Origin: Malania oleifera
Taxonomy: Eukaryota > Streptophyta > Magnoliopsida > Santalales > Ximeniaceae
Length of the DNA: 64,000 nucleotides
Direction: 5' to 3'
Assembly (NCBI RefSeq): GCF_029873635.1
Contig: NC_080423.1
Location: 104,699,773-104,763,772 of the forward strand
Shown piece by piece: positions 1-12,721 of the stretch (within the stretch, counting starts at the first letter, position 1; every line of letters begins with the position of its first letter). A model generated the notes under the pieces. That model saw nothing but the letters and a program-made list of their open reading frames with translations. It did no database searches and was not told the DNA's origin. Both the position numbers and the translations under genes were made by a program.

Positions 1-705
1 CTTTGCTTTCAAAGATTAGCTTGCTTGAATACTCTCGTGCTTGATTAGATAAAGTCATTATATTGAGTGTAGATTGCACATATACACCACTGAACTTATA
101 GTTCTTACATGTATGGTGTAGATTGATTATTACTTGCGCATATTGGGTACATATCTGCTTTACATGAAAGCACAATCATTGTATCAACTTGACTGAGAAA
201 AATACTGTTGTATTTCCAGGCATGGGCCTAAAGAGGGAGACTAACCCTGTTGAATAGTCACGAATTGGCTTAGACTTGGTTAGGAAAGTTAGGTGCACCA
301 TCCTGGTAAGGTGTAGGTTGAGGTCCCCATTAATTGACCTGGTTGTAAAGGTCAACCCTGTGGTAATTGACCTGGTTGTAATCGGTGCCGCTCCACCCAT
401 TAAGTGAGCCTTTAGTGGAATCATCGGGTTTGTGAGCTAGAGGCGGGGACGTTGGCATAGTTGGCCGAACCCCGATAACATATCTTGTGTGCACTATTTA
501 TCTTTCTGCAATTTATATTTCTGCACATGTATGTTATAGCTGGTGAATGCTGCGCATGCTTTTAATTTTCGTACATTATATTTATCTGCGCATTTGGAAC
601 TGTATAGACAGACCCTAGGTTGCGAATATACTGCTGTTAGATTAGCTAAACCTAGGAATAAATTTTAAAGTTCCAATTCAACCCCCCTCTCTTAGGAATA
701 CACCA
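1..705 (+). mobile_element. Right end of a long Ty1/copia-type LTR (window-truncated)
   Basis: The last ~700 bp resemble the last ~700 bp of the LTR at 59508-61974. Both have short repeats around 'aattgacctggttg', a stretch ending 'ggcggggacgttgg', a 'gccgaacc' block, and a C-rich 'aattcaacccccctctc' tail finishing in CA. This layout is typical of long SIRE/Maximus-like copia LTRs, a family assignment by memory. It abuts the gag of the minus-strand copia remnant, so it probably inserted there or shares a deletion breakpoint with it. The left part lies outside the window. Confidence 0.5.
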
Positions 706-708
706 AAG

Positions 709-2110
709 CTAACATATTACATCATTATTTTCATCTGGATTTACAAGGAAATCAGCAACACCAAGATAAACAGAATTGGATGGTCCAACATCTATTGGAA
801 CAACATTATTAGCAAAATTTGTTTCAACCTCTTTATTCTTTTCCTTTTTTTTTTTTATAGATGCTTGGTATAGATTTACCAAGTGCCTGGGCGTACGACA
901 AGTACGTGACCAATGACATTTTCCTTCGCATCTATAACATTTCAGTTTCATGCTGCATGGGTTGCTGATTTTGATCATTTACCCGCTTCTGGGGGGCATC
1001 CCTCTTATGGGGGTTATCTCTCTTTTGGGGGATTGTAGCCTCACGTTGATGCCAGTGATTATTTTGATCATGCCCACGACCATGCCTGCGGCCTCTTCCT
1101 CGACTACGAGATGTATTCATATTCACTTTAGGGAATGTGGTCAAACCAATTGGACGAGTTTGGTGATTTTTCATCAAAAGTTCATTATTTTGCTTAGCGA
1201 CAAGAAAACATGATATAAGTTCATAAAATTTTGTAAATTTCCTCTCCCTATATTGTTGCTGCAGGAGCACATTAGTGAGATAGAAAGTAGAAAAAAAAAA
1301 AAAATTTTAGCATGTCTTCATCAGTAATTTTTTCACCACATAATTTTAGTTTCGAGCTAATCTTATGTAGGGCTGAGTTATATTCACCAACTGTTTTAAA
1401 ATCTTACAACCTTAGGTGCAACCATTCATATCGAGTTTTTGGTAAAATAACAGTTTTTAGGTAATCAAATCTATCCTTTAAATTTTTTCATAGGATAAGT
1501 GAGTTTTTAACAGTGAGGTATTCAATTTTTAATTCTTCATCTAAATGATGATGGAGGAAGATCATAATTTTTGCAAAATCCTGCAGGGATGCGTTATTTC
1601 CATTTAAAATAGTATCTCCCAAGTTCATTACATTTAGATGAATATCAACATCAAGAATCCATGATATATAATTGTTGCATTTGATATCAAGGGGAACAAA
1701 TTCAACTTTGCCTAGGTTCGACGTCTGAATAAATTAACAATAATAAAACAATTTAGAAAACATAATGTAAGAACTAAAATAAAATTGAGATAATAATATA
1801 ATAGTATTTCCACCCTTATGGGGTACTTAAATATGTTTCTTTAAGAACATTACTTTATTTTTCTCAATTTGTACTCTTCAGGAGCATGATTCAAATTTAC
1901 GATATTAAATTGAGTAATAATTTAACACTTCTTCTGGAGGTTAAATATATTATTTCATATGGAGAATAAATGTTTCACCTCTTCAGGAGGTCAAATTTAG
2001 CATCTCTTCGTGAGGTTAAAAATATAGACGGGAAATTTAAATATATTGCCTCCTCAGGAGGACTATCTCTTCGGGAGATATATATATACGGAAGATTTAA
2101 ATATATATAG
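709..2110 (-). mobile_element. Copia gag and leader, outer part of a split element
   Basis: Read on the minus strand, the stretch from about 1735 to 709 encodes a copia gag of the UBN2 type. It runs from an N-terminal 'ISWILDVDIHLN' block through 'LLQQQYRERKFTKFYELIS' to an RNA-binding Arg/Gly-rich linker and a CCHC zinc knuckle (CYRCEGKCHWSRTC). The bases 1740-2110 are untranslated leader. The rest of the element (more leader and the 5' LTR) lies at 13478-14122, beyond the inserted gypsy element. No pol is present on this side; the element is a broken fossil with few coding breaks in what remains. Confidence 0.7.
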
Positions 2111-2692
2111 TGTAACGTCCTGCTAATAATTTTATCATTTTTTTTCTTCTTATAAATACTATGAAATTCGACTGCTCCGATACTTTCTAATTAATATAAA
2201 ACTTTCAACCTAAGTAGCAGGAAGTTGAATATATACAAAAACATATCCACACATATATTACAATACCAGAGTGTCAAGCATTCCTCAAACTGTACAAACA
2301 CAACTATTCTCCAAAAATATACCCTACTGAAACTAGGAACATACAAAATAACCTCCCAAAAAACTCACTCTATTGTCAAGGCAGCACTGTAGCCCCTCTA
2401 CCTGCGAGCCTGATCTGCTCACCTAGTTGGATCACCTAAAAAATATTTAACCACTGGGATAAGACAAAGCTCAGTAAGACGATATATGCTATCGTTAGTG
2501 TGTGGCAAATGAGCTACATGCTTGTAAAATATGACTTAGAAAATACCATAAATATGAGAACTAAGAAAACTTGTGTACCTGCTGCAATATAAATCATACC
2601 TATGTTATTTAACATAAAGTGATTTTTCTGGATATTCAATTCATAACACTTCTAATATCTATAGGTATGTCTATTTTCTATAAATTTGATCA

Positions 2693-2761
<69 letters not shown>

Positions 2762-4054
2762 AAATTTCCCTGGATGGATAACTGAGGTCATGATTTAACC
2801 CCTCATGACAGGATTGTGCGGCCTGTAGGCGGGACCTAACTTGGTTGGCTGACCAGAGTAAGTCAACTGAACTCCGACAGTCAGATTGGCCCTCTCAAGC
2901 CATATCTGATGGGGAGTCTGTCCACAACATAGGCACGATCGACTTCTAAATACCACATACTATCTAAGTAATGTGGTTGCACTCTGAATTTGAATATAGC
3001 TATGGTACCGAGCTCTACTGATTGATCCGGTCCATTAGGGTCTGATACTATATAGGTAGCTGATATCTCTAAAATACTGTTTTTACCTTGATGTTAAAAT
3101 AACCATAACCCCGTAAAATTTATTTGAAAATCTGAATCACTAACTGAATATCTGGTTTCTGTATAACTGAATAGTTGTCTAAATATCTGAGTGTCATGGT
3201 ACTGAAATCATGATATTCTGAAATTGCTGAAAACATATATTTCTAAATATACTGTACAATTTCTATAAACATATAAATTCCATTCTATTTCTGCTAATAT
3301 GTTGTAAACATAGTGTTCATAAATTGTATAAATACTGTACTATTATCAACTCATGCCACACAAATAAATATTAATGTTATCAGGCTCCGAAAACTATATA
3401 TATAATCTAAATAATAATTTGATAAAAACATATAATTTGTACTGAAAACATAATAAGTTTCCGAACATAGCATATTTTCCTTACCTGATTCCTTCTAAAA
3501 TCCCCTATTGAGACTGGTCCTACACCCGCAGGGTTCTCCACTCAACACCCTAAAAACCATATATCTCAGAATAAAATATCACTATTTCTTTGACTATTAC
3601 ATTTCCTACAACTGCTGGAAAGCCTAATTTGGAACAAAAGACCTTACCTTGAATATGGGATGAAATTCAACTCAGTCCCACCAACGATCCGCTCCGGCAA
3701 ATCGGAGATAACTTTCCCAGGAGCGTCATGGTGGCCTTAGATAGTCGATCCGGCGAGAAACTGGGTCGGGATCGAAGAGAGAATAGGGAGAAACCGTAGA
3801 GGAGAGAGAGAGAAAGAGAGAGAGAGAGAATTTTGCTGATAATTTTGTTAAAAATCCGAGATTAGCACTATTTATACTATGGGCTTCATCGACGAGCCAC
3901 GTCACCTCGTAGACAAGACCAAGAAGGGGGTTCATCGACGAATGCCTTTTCCTTGTCGACGAAATTCAGAACTTGGAAAAACAACCTCTCAGTATCTTCT
4001 TGTCGACAAAACATGTCCTCGTCGATGAGATCCTCATGCCCTAAATAATTTACA
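2111..4054 (-). repeat. 3' LTR of the gypsy element
   Basis: This 1.94 kb repeat matches 9156-10416 plus 12722-13477. It contains a (TACA)/(TA) microsatellite near 2690-2755, a TATA-like 'tataaat' (minus strand, about 3870) preceded by several GTCGACGA palindromes (about 3890-4030), and a GA/CT-rich leader at 3800-3830. It begins TGTAAATT on the minus strand and ends CGTTACA. Confidence 0.85.
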
Positions 4055-4067
4055 TTTTCCACTCCTT
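4055..4067 (-). other. Polypurine tract of the gypsy element
   Basis: On the minus strand the purine run AAGGAGTGGAAAA lies directly before the 3' LTR and just after a 'TTTCGAGGATGAAATTT' stretch. That arrangement is the one usually seen at the 3' end of plant Tekay-type chromoviruses. Confidence 0.7.
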
Positions 4068-4319
4068 ACAAAATTTCATCCTCGAAATTTACTAGTCACA
4101 TGATCTATCATCCTTTAAGATAAGCGGTCTACTTATTTTATTACTTGCCTCCACTTATAGCGGAGGAATACTATGGTTACACAAATAGTTCTGGGAGATT
4201 ACAATTAGAAAGGAAAATTCCCTCAAAACCAAAATACTACCTATCTTATACTCTACATTACAATTACACTAAACTAAACAAAATAAAATCATTATCTTAA
4301 CATATACATCTCTGCTGTA

Positions 4320-7300
4320 TTTCATTAAACAAGTGGGGGTATTTCTGTCAAATTTCATCTTCAAGTTCCCAAGAAGTTTCTTTTATATCATGATTCCTCC
4401 ACAGAACTTTTACTAGTGGTATCTTCTTACCGCATAATTCTTGTTCTTTTCTATCTAGGTTCTGTACTAAAGCTTCCTCATATGCTAGAACATCACTGAG
4501 TTCCAATTCTACATAGCTGATAATATGGGAAGGATCTGGGACTTATTTCCTTAGCATAGAAATATGAAATACACCATGTATCATGAATAGATATGGTGGT
4601 AAAGCTAACCGATAGGAAACTGACTCAATCTTCTCAAGTATCTCAAATGGACCAATAAACCTAGGGCTTAACTTACCCTTCTTCCCAAATCTCATGATTT
4701 CCTTCAGTGGTGCTATTTTCAGAAATACATGATCACCCACTTCAAATTTCAATTCCCGATGGCGAGTATCTGCATAACTTTTCTGTTGACTCTGTGTTGC
4801 ATTGATTCTATCTTGAATAAGTCAAACTTTATCGTACGCCTGCTGTACTATTTCTGGCCCCAAAACTCGCCTCTCACCCAGCTCACTCCAGTATAAAGGA
4901 GAACGACACCTCCTACCATAAAGTGCTTCATAAGGTGTTATGCATATACTAGCCTAATAGATGTTGTTGTAGGCAAATTCCATAAATGGCAAATACTGGG
5001 TCCAGCTACCCCCAAAATCCAACACACACGCTCGCAGCATATCCTCAAGTACCTAAATCGTTCTCTCTGTCTGACCATCTGTCTGAGGATGGAAAGCGGT
5101 GCTAAATGCTAACTGAGTCCCCAAAGCTTCCTGCAAGCTCTTCCAAAACAGTGATGTAAAACGTGGATCACAGTCCGAAACTATGGATACCGGCACTCCA
5201 TGTGGTCTCTGCTAATTTGTTCATGGGGTAGCTAACTTTAATGGGCAGAAAATGAGCTGTTTTCATCAGCCTATCAACAATCACCAAAATGACATTCTGA
5301 CCATGCGGCGCTGGCAGTAGTCCAGTAACAAAATCCATGGATATGTGGTCTCACTTCCACTCGGGGATGAAAAGTGGCTGCAACTGTCTTGCCGACCTCT
5401 GGTGCTCAGTCTCAACTTGCTGGCACATCAAGCACTACTGCACAAATTCTACAATCTCTCTCTTCATGCCACTCCACTAGAAATACTTTCGCAGATCCCT
5501 ATACATTTTCGTACTGCTATGAACAGTGTATAAAAACCTGTAAGCCTCCTCTAGAATTGTTCTCCTAATGCTATCATCTACAAGCACGCACAATCTAGTG
5601 CGGAATCTCAAAGCCTCATCGCTAGAAATGTTGAATTCCTTTCCCTAACCATCTTATATTCTGGCTATTACTTCCGCTAATTCTGGATCATCCCCCTGAG
5701 CAGCTTTAATCATTTCATATAATGTAGGTTGTACAACCAGACTAGCAATAAAAGCCTGAGGATCGTCTTCCACCAACTCGATGTCGAGCCTTTCCAAGTC
5801 CATCTGAATTGGATGCGAAATTGCTACTGCTAATTGCGTTGTATCCTCTAATTTACGGCTTAGTGCATCAGCCACCACACTTGCTTTACCTAGGTGGTAA
5901 CTGATGATGCAATCATAATCCTTGATGAGTTTCAGGCATCTCCTTTACCGCATATTCAACTCTTTTTGTGTGAAGAAATACTTTAGACTCTTATGATCAG
6001 AAAATATTTCACATCCTTCACCATATAAGTAATGCCTCCAAATTTTCAGTGCGTGTACCACTGCAACCAATTCCAGATCATAAGTCGGGTAGTTCTTTTC
6101 ATATTCTTTCAACTACCTGGACGCATATGCTATCACCCTACCATACTGCATCAATACACAATCGAGCCCATTCAAGGATGCGTCACTGTAAATTACATAA
6201 CCATCACCTCCTAATGGAATTGTCAGTATTGGTGCAGTGATGAGTCACTACTTTAATACCTGAAAACTATGCTCGCATTCTTTATCCCACACAAATCTGA
6301 CATTTTTCCTGGTCAAACGTGTGAGAGGTACTGATAAAGCTAAAAACCCCTCAACAAATCAACGGTAATAACCTACCAGTCCCAAGAAACTTCTGACTTC
6401 CTGCATGCTCTTCAGCTTGGTCCAATTCACCACCACATCAATTTTGCTGGGATCCATTGAAATACCATCTCTTTAAAATCACGTGGCCCAAAAACGCAAC
6501 CTGCTCGAGCCAGAACTCACACTTGCTAAACTTGGCATAGAGCTTTTCCTCCATGAGCGTCTGCAGTACCTATCTCAAATGCACCTCATGATCATCTAGA
6601 CTCCTCGAGTAGACCACTATATCATCAATAAACACCACTACAAACTGATCTAGATACTGGTGAAAGACTCTATTCATCAAGTCCATGAACACAATTGGGG
6701 CATTTGTTAGATCAAATGGCATAACAAGGAATTCATAGTGCCCATACCAGGTTCTGAAGGCTATCTTCACGAAGTCCTTTGCTTTTACCATCACTTGATG
6801 ATAAACTGATCTAAGGTTGATCTTGGAATACACCCGTGTACCCTGGAGCTGATCGAACAGATCGTCTATACGGGGTAAGAGATATTTGTTCTTAATAGTG
6901 ACATTGTTTATCCCCCTGTAATCAATACACATCCTCATAGACCCATCTTTCTTCTTTACGAACAACACTGGAGCTCCCCACGGCGATACATTGGGTCGTA
7001 TAAATCCCTTGTCCAACAAGTCTTACAACTGATCCTTTAATTCTCCCAATTCAGCTGGAGCCATATGGTAGGGAACCTTAGAGATCGGTGCTGTCCCTGG
7101 AGGTAAACTTATAGCAAAATCCACCTCATGTTTGGGAGGCAATCCAGGTAGCTCCTCTAGAAAAACATTTGAGAATTCTCGTACTACTGGTGGACTGTCA
7201 AGCTTCAATTTATTTTCCGACACTTCCTTTACAAAAGCCACAAGCCCCTGACCTCCATCCAGGAGCAATCTGCTTGCATGTATGGCTAACACTAGCTGCG

Positions 7301-7770
7301 ATGGAGCACGTACACGTGAACCCACAAATCTGAATTCCTGTTCGCCAGGGGGTCTGAAAATTACTTCTTTCTAATGGCAATCAATACTGCTGTGATTAAC
7401 TGCCAACCAATTCATACCTAGTATTACATCAAACTCACACATATCTAACACGATCAGATCAGCTGGTAGCACTCTCCCCTGAATTTCTATTGGATAGCCT
7501 CCGAGTACCCTTTAACACCTCATCACTAATCCTGACGGTGTAACTACTGACAATTCTAGATCCAATGTCTGGGTCTCACTCCTAGATAATTTGACATAAG
7601 ACACAGATACAAAAGAATGAGTAGCACCTGAGTCAAATAAAACAATAACTAGATATGATAAAATAGTAAAAGTACATGTCACCTCATCCGCAACAGCCTC
7701 AACATCACCCAGCGTCAAAGCGTAAACTCTTGCTGGGACTACATTCCTCTGCTGGCCTCTATGAGGCACC
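4320..7770 (-). mobile_element. Pol region of the gypsy chromovirus (fossil)
   Basis: On the minus strand, in order: an aspartic protease with DSGATHSF (near 7650), a reverse transcriptase (about 7200-6570) with the segment FIDDIVVYS, RNase H (about 6500-5880), an ADALSRK linker (about 5860), zinc-finger and core integrase (about 5650-4760), an integrase C-terminal block with 'KGKLSPRFIGPFEIL', and a chromodomain-like end (about 4480-4330) closing with KYPHLF. The order protease-RT-RNaseH-integrase-chromodomain defines a Ty3/gypsy chromovirus. The region is broken in several places and is treated as a fossil. Confidence 0.85.
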
Positions 7771-7779
7771 TAATATCCT

Positions 7780-8852
7780 CCATGATAGGGCCTGGGAGCT
7801 AGAACCTGGTCTGACGATCCTGGGCATGCACGTGCCATGTGGCTGGATCTCCCACAATGGTAGTAAACATCTTTCCCTGCTCGGAACTCCCCCAAATGTC
7901 GTCTCTCGCACGTCTAACATACTGGAAAGGTCTGCATACCCTGATTCTCCCGAGGTCCTGTCGTCTGCCTCTCATCTCTCCTATCACGATCCCCTCTCCA
8001 TGGGACCCAACTAGAGTCTGCCTAGAAACCCTGATTCTCCCGAGGTCCTGTCGTCTGCCTCTCATCTCCCCTATCACGATCCCCTCTCCATGGGACCCAA
8101 CTAGAGTCTGCCTAGAAACCCTGAGATGCAGGTCTCTTTCTCTAGTTCTGAGCTACTATACCTCTTTATATACCACTCTCAATAATCGCAGCCCTATTTA
8201 CAACCTCCGAAAATGTCTGAGCCCTAAAACCAATCACCTGCTCAAATAAGTTCCACCTCAGACCCTCTTCAAACTTTTTTGCCTTTTTTTCTTCATCTGG
8301 TGCTAAATATGGGGCAAATCACGACAACTCGATAAATCGAGCTGCGTAGTGAGATACTGTCATCTACCCTTGTACTAGGTGCATAAACTCTGCTGCCTTT
8401 GCGCTTCGAATGATAAAAGGGAAATAGCGCTAGAAGAACAGATCCTTGAATCGGTCCCACATCACTAGCACTAGAGGCGGCCTCTGCTCCTCAATCAGTC
8501 GCGCTGATCTCCACCACCGTTTCGCCTCTCCTGTCAGTTTAAACGCTGCAAATACCACCTTCTGTTCATCCGTACATGGAAGCACAACCAACGTCTCCTC
8601 AATATCCTAGATCCAATTTTCAGTTATAATCGGGTCATCTCCTCTAGCAAAATATGGGAGCTTTATCCGCGTAAACTGCTCGATCGTGCAGCTACACTCC
8701 CTGGAGCTCTTGGCCATCTCAGCCATCACCTGCTGGGTGACGCTGCGCAGTACTATATCAATATCTCCACCTCCCATACTGGAAGGTCCTGGTTTGCCTT
8801 CCCCAGCGTTCGTGTCACTGCTTCCTAGGTTCATCTGGAAAACAAAGAGCAC
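7780..8852 (-). mobile_element. Gag region of the gypsy chromovirus (fossil)
   Basis: The minus strand from 8852 shows a gag start region ('[14 protein letters not shown]' resembles the usual 'F.G..DP..AE.W' block), a retrotransposon-gag-like middle (about 8600-8250), and a basic linker that contains a 90 bp tandem duplication. A zinc-knuckle-like CGRSSHMARAC lies near 7850, just before the protease. The reading is decayed. Confidence 0.7.
7939..8124. repeat. 90 bp tandem duplication inside gag
   Basis: The block starting 'ctgattctcccgaggtcctg' at 7941 recurs at 8031, and the two copies are nearly identical (one c/t difference seen) over 90 bp. Ninety bases is 30 codons, so the unit repeats in frame on the minus strand, duplicating an Arg-rich linker (EMRGRRQDLGRIRV) ahead of the zinc knuckle. 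Confidence 0.9.
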
Positions 8853-9139
8853 ACTTTAAGAACCTTATCTCCTGTACGAACCTAATCTATTTCATTCAAC
8901 TTGAATCCCATATTCCTAATTAACTACCTTCCCTTATCTTAATTCAAAATCCAGCTCTGCAACCTAGACACACGACTTGACAATAGTTTACTATGGTTTT
9001 CCTGAAATCGTTACCCTAGGAAAAATACAGAAACCACCACGGAAATCTTGTACCCAGACTACAGAGCAAAACCTCAATCATTTCCTATACTCTGGTATTA
9101 CTTCCGCTACACTCTAAGTCTACAGAACTTAGAAAACTT
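8853..9139. other. 5' untranslated leader of the gypsy element
   Basis: No coding sequence is seen between the gag start and the primer binding site. On the minus strand this is the transcribed leader of the gypsy element. Confidence 0.6.
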
Positions 9140-9152
9140 GGCTCTGATACCA
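9140..9152 (-). other. Primer binding site (initiator tRNA-Met type)
   Basis: The minus strand reads TGGTATCAGAGCC three bases after the 5' LTR. This is the classic complement of the 3' end of plant initiator tRNA-Met, used to prime reverse transcription in many plant retrotransposons. Confidence 0.9.
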
Positions 9153-9735
9153 AACTGTAATGACTTGCTAATAATTTTATCATTTTTTTGCTTCTTATAA
9201 ATATTATGAAATTCTACTGCTCTGATACTTTCTAATTAATATTAAACTTTCAACCTAAGTAGCAGGAAGCTGAATATATACAAAAACATATCCACACATA
9301 TATTACAATACCAGAGTGTCAAGCATTCCTCAAACTGTACAAACACAACTATTCTCCAAAAATACACCCTATTGAAACTAGGAACATACAAAATAACCTC
9401 CCAAAAAACTCACTCTACTGTCAGAGCAACACTGTAGCCCCTCTACCTGCGAGCCTAATCTGCTCCCTAGTTGGATCACCTGAAAAATATTTAACCACTG
9501 AGATGAGACAAAGTTCAGTAAGACGAAATATGCTATCGCTAGTGTGTGGCAAGTGAGCTACATGCTTGTAAAATCTAACTTAGAAAATACCATAAATATG
9601 AGAACTAAGAAAACTTGTGTACCTACTGCAATATAAATCATACCTATGTTATTTAACATAAAGTGATTTTTCTGGATATTCAATTCATAACACTTCTAAT
9701 ATCTATAGGTATGTCTATTTTCTATAAATCTGATG

Positions 9736-9805
<70 letters not shown>

Positions 9806-10416
9806 TAACTGAGAAATTTCCTTGGATGGATAACTGAGGTCATGATTTAACCCCTCATGACAGGGTTGTGCGGCCTGTAGGCGGGACCTAACCTGGTTGG
9901 CCGACTAGGGTAAGTCAACTGAACTCCGACAGTCAGATCAACCCCCTCAACCCATATCTGATGGGGAGCCTGTCTACAACATAGGTACGATCGACTTCTG
10001 AATACCACATACTATCTAAGTAATGTGATTGCACTCTGAATTTGAATATAGCTACGATACCGAGCTTTGCTGACTAAATCTGGTCCATCAGGGTCTGATA
10101 CTATATAGGTAGCTGATATCTCTAAAATACTGTTTTTACCATGATCTTAAAATAACCATAACCCCGTAAAACTTGTCTAAAAATCTGAATAACTAACTGA
10201 ATATCTGGTTTCTATATAACTGAATAGCTCGGCGTCATGGTATCGAAATCATGATATTTTGAAATTGCTAAAAATATATATTTCTGAATATAATGTACAA
10301 TTTCTATAAACATATAAATTCCATGCTATTTTCTGCTAATATGCACTAAACATAGTGTTCATAAATTGTATAAATACTATACTGTACTGTTATCAACTTA
10401 TGCCACACAAATAAAT

Positions 10417-11244
10417 TGTAACGACCCAAATTTAAAATGAAATTTAAATAATAAGGAAAGGGAAATGGAAACCGGAAACAGAAGGAGGTCGTAGACTTCG
10501 TCGACGACATTGCATTTTGGAAGAGAAAAAAAAACAAAAAGGGGGAGTTTCAGGGCTTCGTCGACGAACACAGGGGGCTCGTCGACGAGAAAATACCGAG
10601 AGAGGTTCTGAGGCAACCTGAATTTCATCGACGAACACAGGGTTTCGTTGACGAAATTTGTGAAGGATTCGTCGACGAAGGTCGGGCTCGTCGACGAAAT
10701 CTTGTTTTATAAGAATGAAAAATCCGGGAGAAATATCATTTTTTTACGAAACCTCTCTCTCTTCTCTCTACGTTTTCGGCCCCACCAGTCGTCCAAATTG
10801 ACGATCCGAAGTCACCATGACACTCCTGGAAGAGTTCTCTCCAAATTTGCTGGAGCGGATCATGGGAGAAAGTTAGTTGGAAATCATCCCAAAGTTGAGG
10901 TAAGGCTTTTTAATCCATATTTGGTCTTGCGCTAGTTAGAAGAATTGTTGTGCGTATGAAAATACTGAAGTTTAATACTGAGGGTTTTCAGTTTCAGAGT
11001 ATTGGTTAGGGAACCCCTCAGGTGTTAAACTTGAATGCTTTTGGGTGAAAACTTTCTACTCAATATACGGGTTTTTGACAGTTGAGAAAAATATTGTATG
11101 CTTAGAAATACTGAACTTTAATTCTGAAATTTTTCATTTTCAGGGTGTTGAGTTAGGAACCCTGCGGGTGCAGGAAAATTTTATTAGGGGCTTTCCAAGA
11201 ATCAGGTAAGGGGATAAACTAAACTAGTACTGTTTTGGAAAATG

Positions 11245-11280
<36 letters not shown>

Positions 11281-12721
11281 TCATTTGATTTATGGAAAAT
11301 GTATATGATTATATATATATATATATATATGTCTTATATTTGCAAAATATAGTGAAAATGATTGTATGTTGAATATGTGAAAAATTTACTGTGTGGCATG
11401 AGTAAAAATGTTGTGAAACGCTGTTTTTAGGGAATGTGGATGATATGGATTTCTATGATGGAAAACCGGAGAACAGGCCAAGATGTTTTACATATATATG
11501 GATGTGATTTGCCGGCGTATGGGCCGTGCTATGTGATTTGCCGGCGTACGGGCCATGCTATGTGATTTCCCAGCATACAGGCTGTGCTATGTGGTTTTCC
11601 AGCGTACGGGCTGTGCTATGTGATTTGCCGGCGTACGGGCCGTGCTATGTTAAAATGTGTAATACTGGCGTACGGGCCGATGATTTTCAAGGTACACGTA
11701 TATATATATATATATATATATATATGTAAATGATATGATCGATGTGAAAATGATTGATATGAGATATCTATATATCACGATTTTAGTATATGTATATGAT
11801 ATCAGAACCTGGTTGGCTTGGTTTAGGCTAGCACTTGCACGGTACCGTTGCTATATGTCCATTGTCCTCGTGATCATGATATCTGTGTTAACACCGCTAT
11901 ACGGAGTGGTGTGAGATTGGATGGTCGATGTGGTTATGTTCGAGGAGTGTGCTGTTATCGCCCCTAGTGTACGAACCAGTCTGGGTAGACCCATCGGACC
12001 TACAGACTAGACTATCAACTTGGCAGTGGTCAGCCAACCATTACCAGGTCCCGCCTTCGGGCCACACAACCCAGTCATGTGGGGGTAATACATGACAACA
12101 GCCAGCTAACCTACCAGGATTGTTTTATGTTATTATTATTATTATTATGACATGAGTAATGATATGTTATGAAAATGCAGTAGGTTCTACCATGTTGATT
12201 TATATATATATGTTTTCCCAGATTTGATGAAACAGTACTAAATGTGTTATATATATGATATATGTTGAACACGAATTTCTCATGTTGCCACACACTAGTA
12301 TTAATTTATTTCTCTTACTGAGAGGTGTCTCACCCCTAAATTTCATTAACTTTTCAGGAGCCCCAAATAGGAGAGCGGGAAAAGCCCCGCAGAATTAGTG
12401 TTGGTTATCTGCCCTTTTTGAAGGGTAAGCTTTTGGTAGGGATAGTATGTTTTGTGGGAATTGTCCCTAGATTCATTTTTGGGATGTATATATTGAGAGA
12501 TAGTGTTTGTAGTACTATGGTATGTGTTATGCACATTATGATGAGATGTATATGATTTTATACTTTCTGCTACATAGGCTTCTGCTGTATGTTTTGTTAT
12601 ATCCCTGGTACCCACGAGTCCAGGTGGATGGTGACCTGCTGAGCTGGATGTAGAGCATGTGTTATTGATATGTTTAAAATATATATATATATATACACAT
12701 GAAAATAAATAGATTGTGACA
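10417..12721 (+). mobile_element. Solo LTR of a related gypsy family, nested in the 5' LTR
   Basis: The insertion begins TGTAACGACCC and ends TTGTGACA. It is flanked by a perfect 5 bp duplication TAAAT at 10412-10416 and 12722-12726. No primer site or coding region is present, so it is a solo LTR of about 2.3 kb. Its leader ('caccatgacactcctgg', then 'ctggagcggatc') is similar to that of the surrounding LTR and of the solo LTR at 14855, which makes the three sister families. It carries seven TTCGTCGACGAA-like palindromes (10497-10698) just upstream of a TATA-like 'tttataag' near 10705, and a 29 bp tandem repeat. Confidence 0.88.
11504..11648 (+). repeat. 29 bp tandem repeat, five copies
   Basis: Five consecutive copies of a 29 bp unit starting 'gtgatttgccggcgtacggg' fill 145 bp inside the solo LTR, with a few substitutions. 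A diverged relative of the array ('gcgcagatgtcg', 'gcgtagatgccg') lies at about 15865-15945 in the other solo LTR. Confidence 0.9.

Noticed and set aside
176-424. 82-codon minus-strand open frame at the window start
   Set aside because: It lies in the repeated right end of a copia-type LTR and reads the antisense of its short internal repeats.
11504-11729. Possible CRISPR-like array or short repetitive protein
   Set aside because: The 29 bp repeats are directly adjacent with no spacers, in a plant LTR; the open frame is only a consequence of the repeat.
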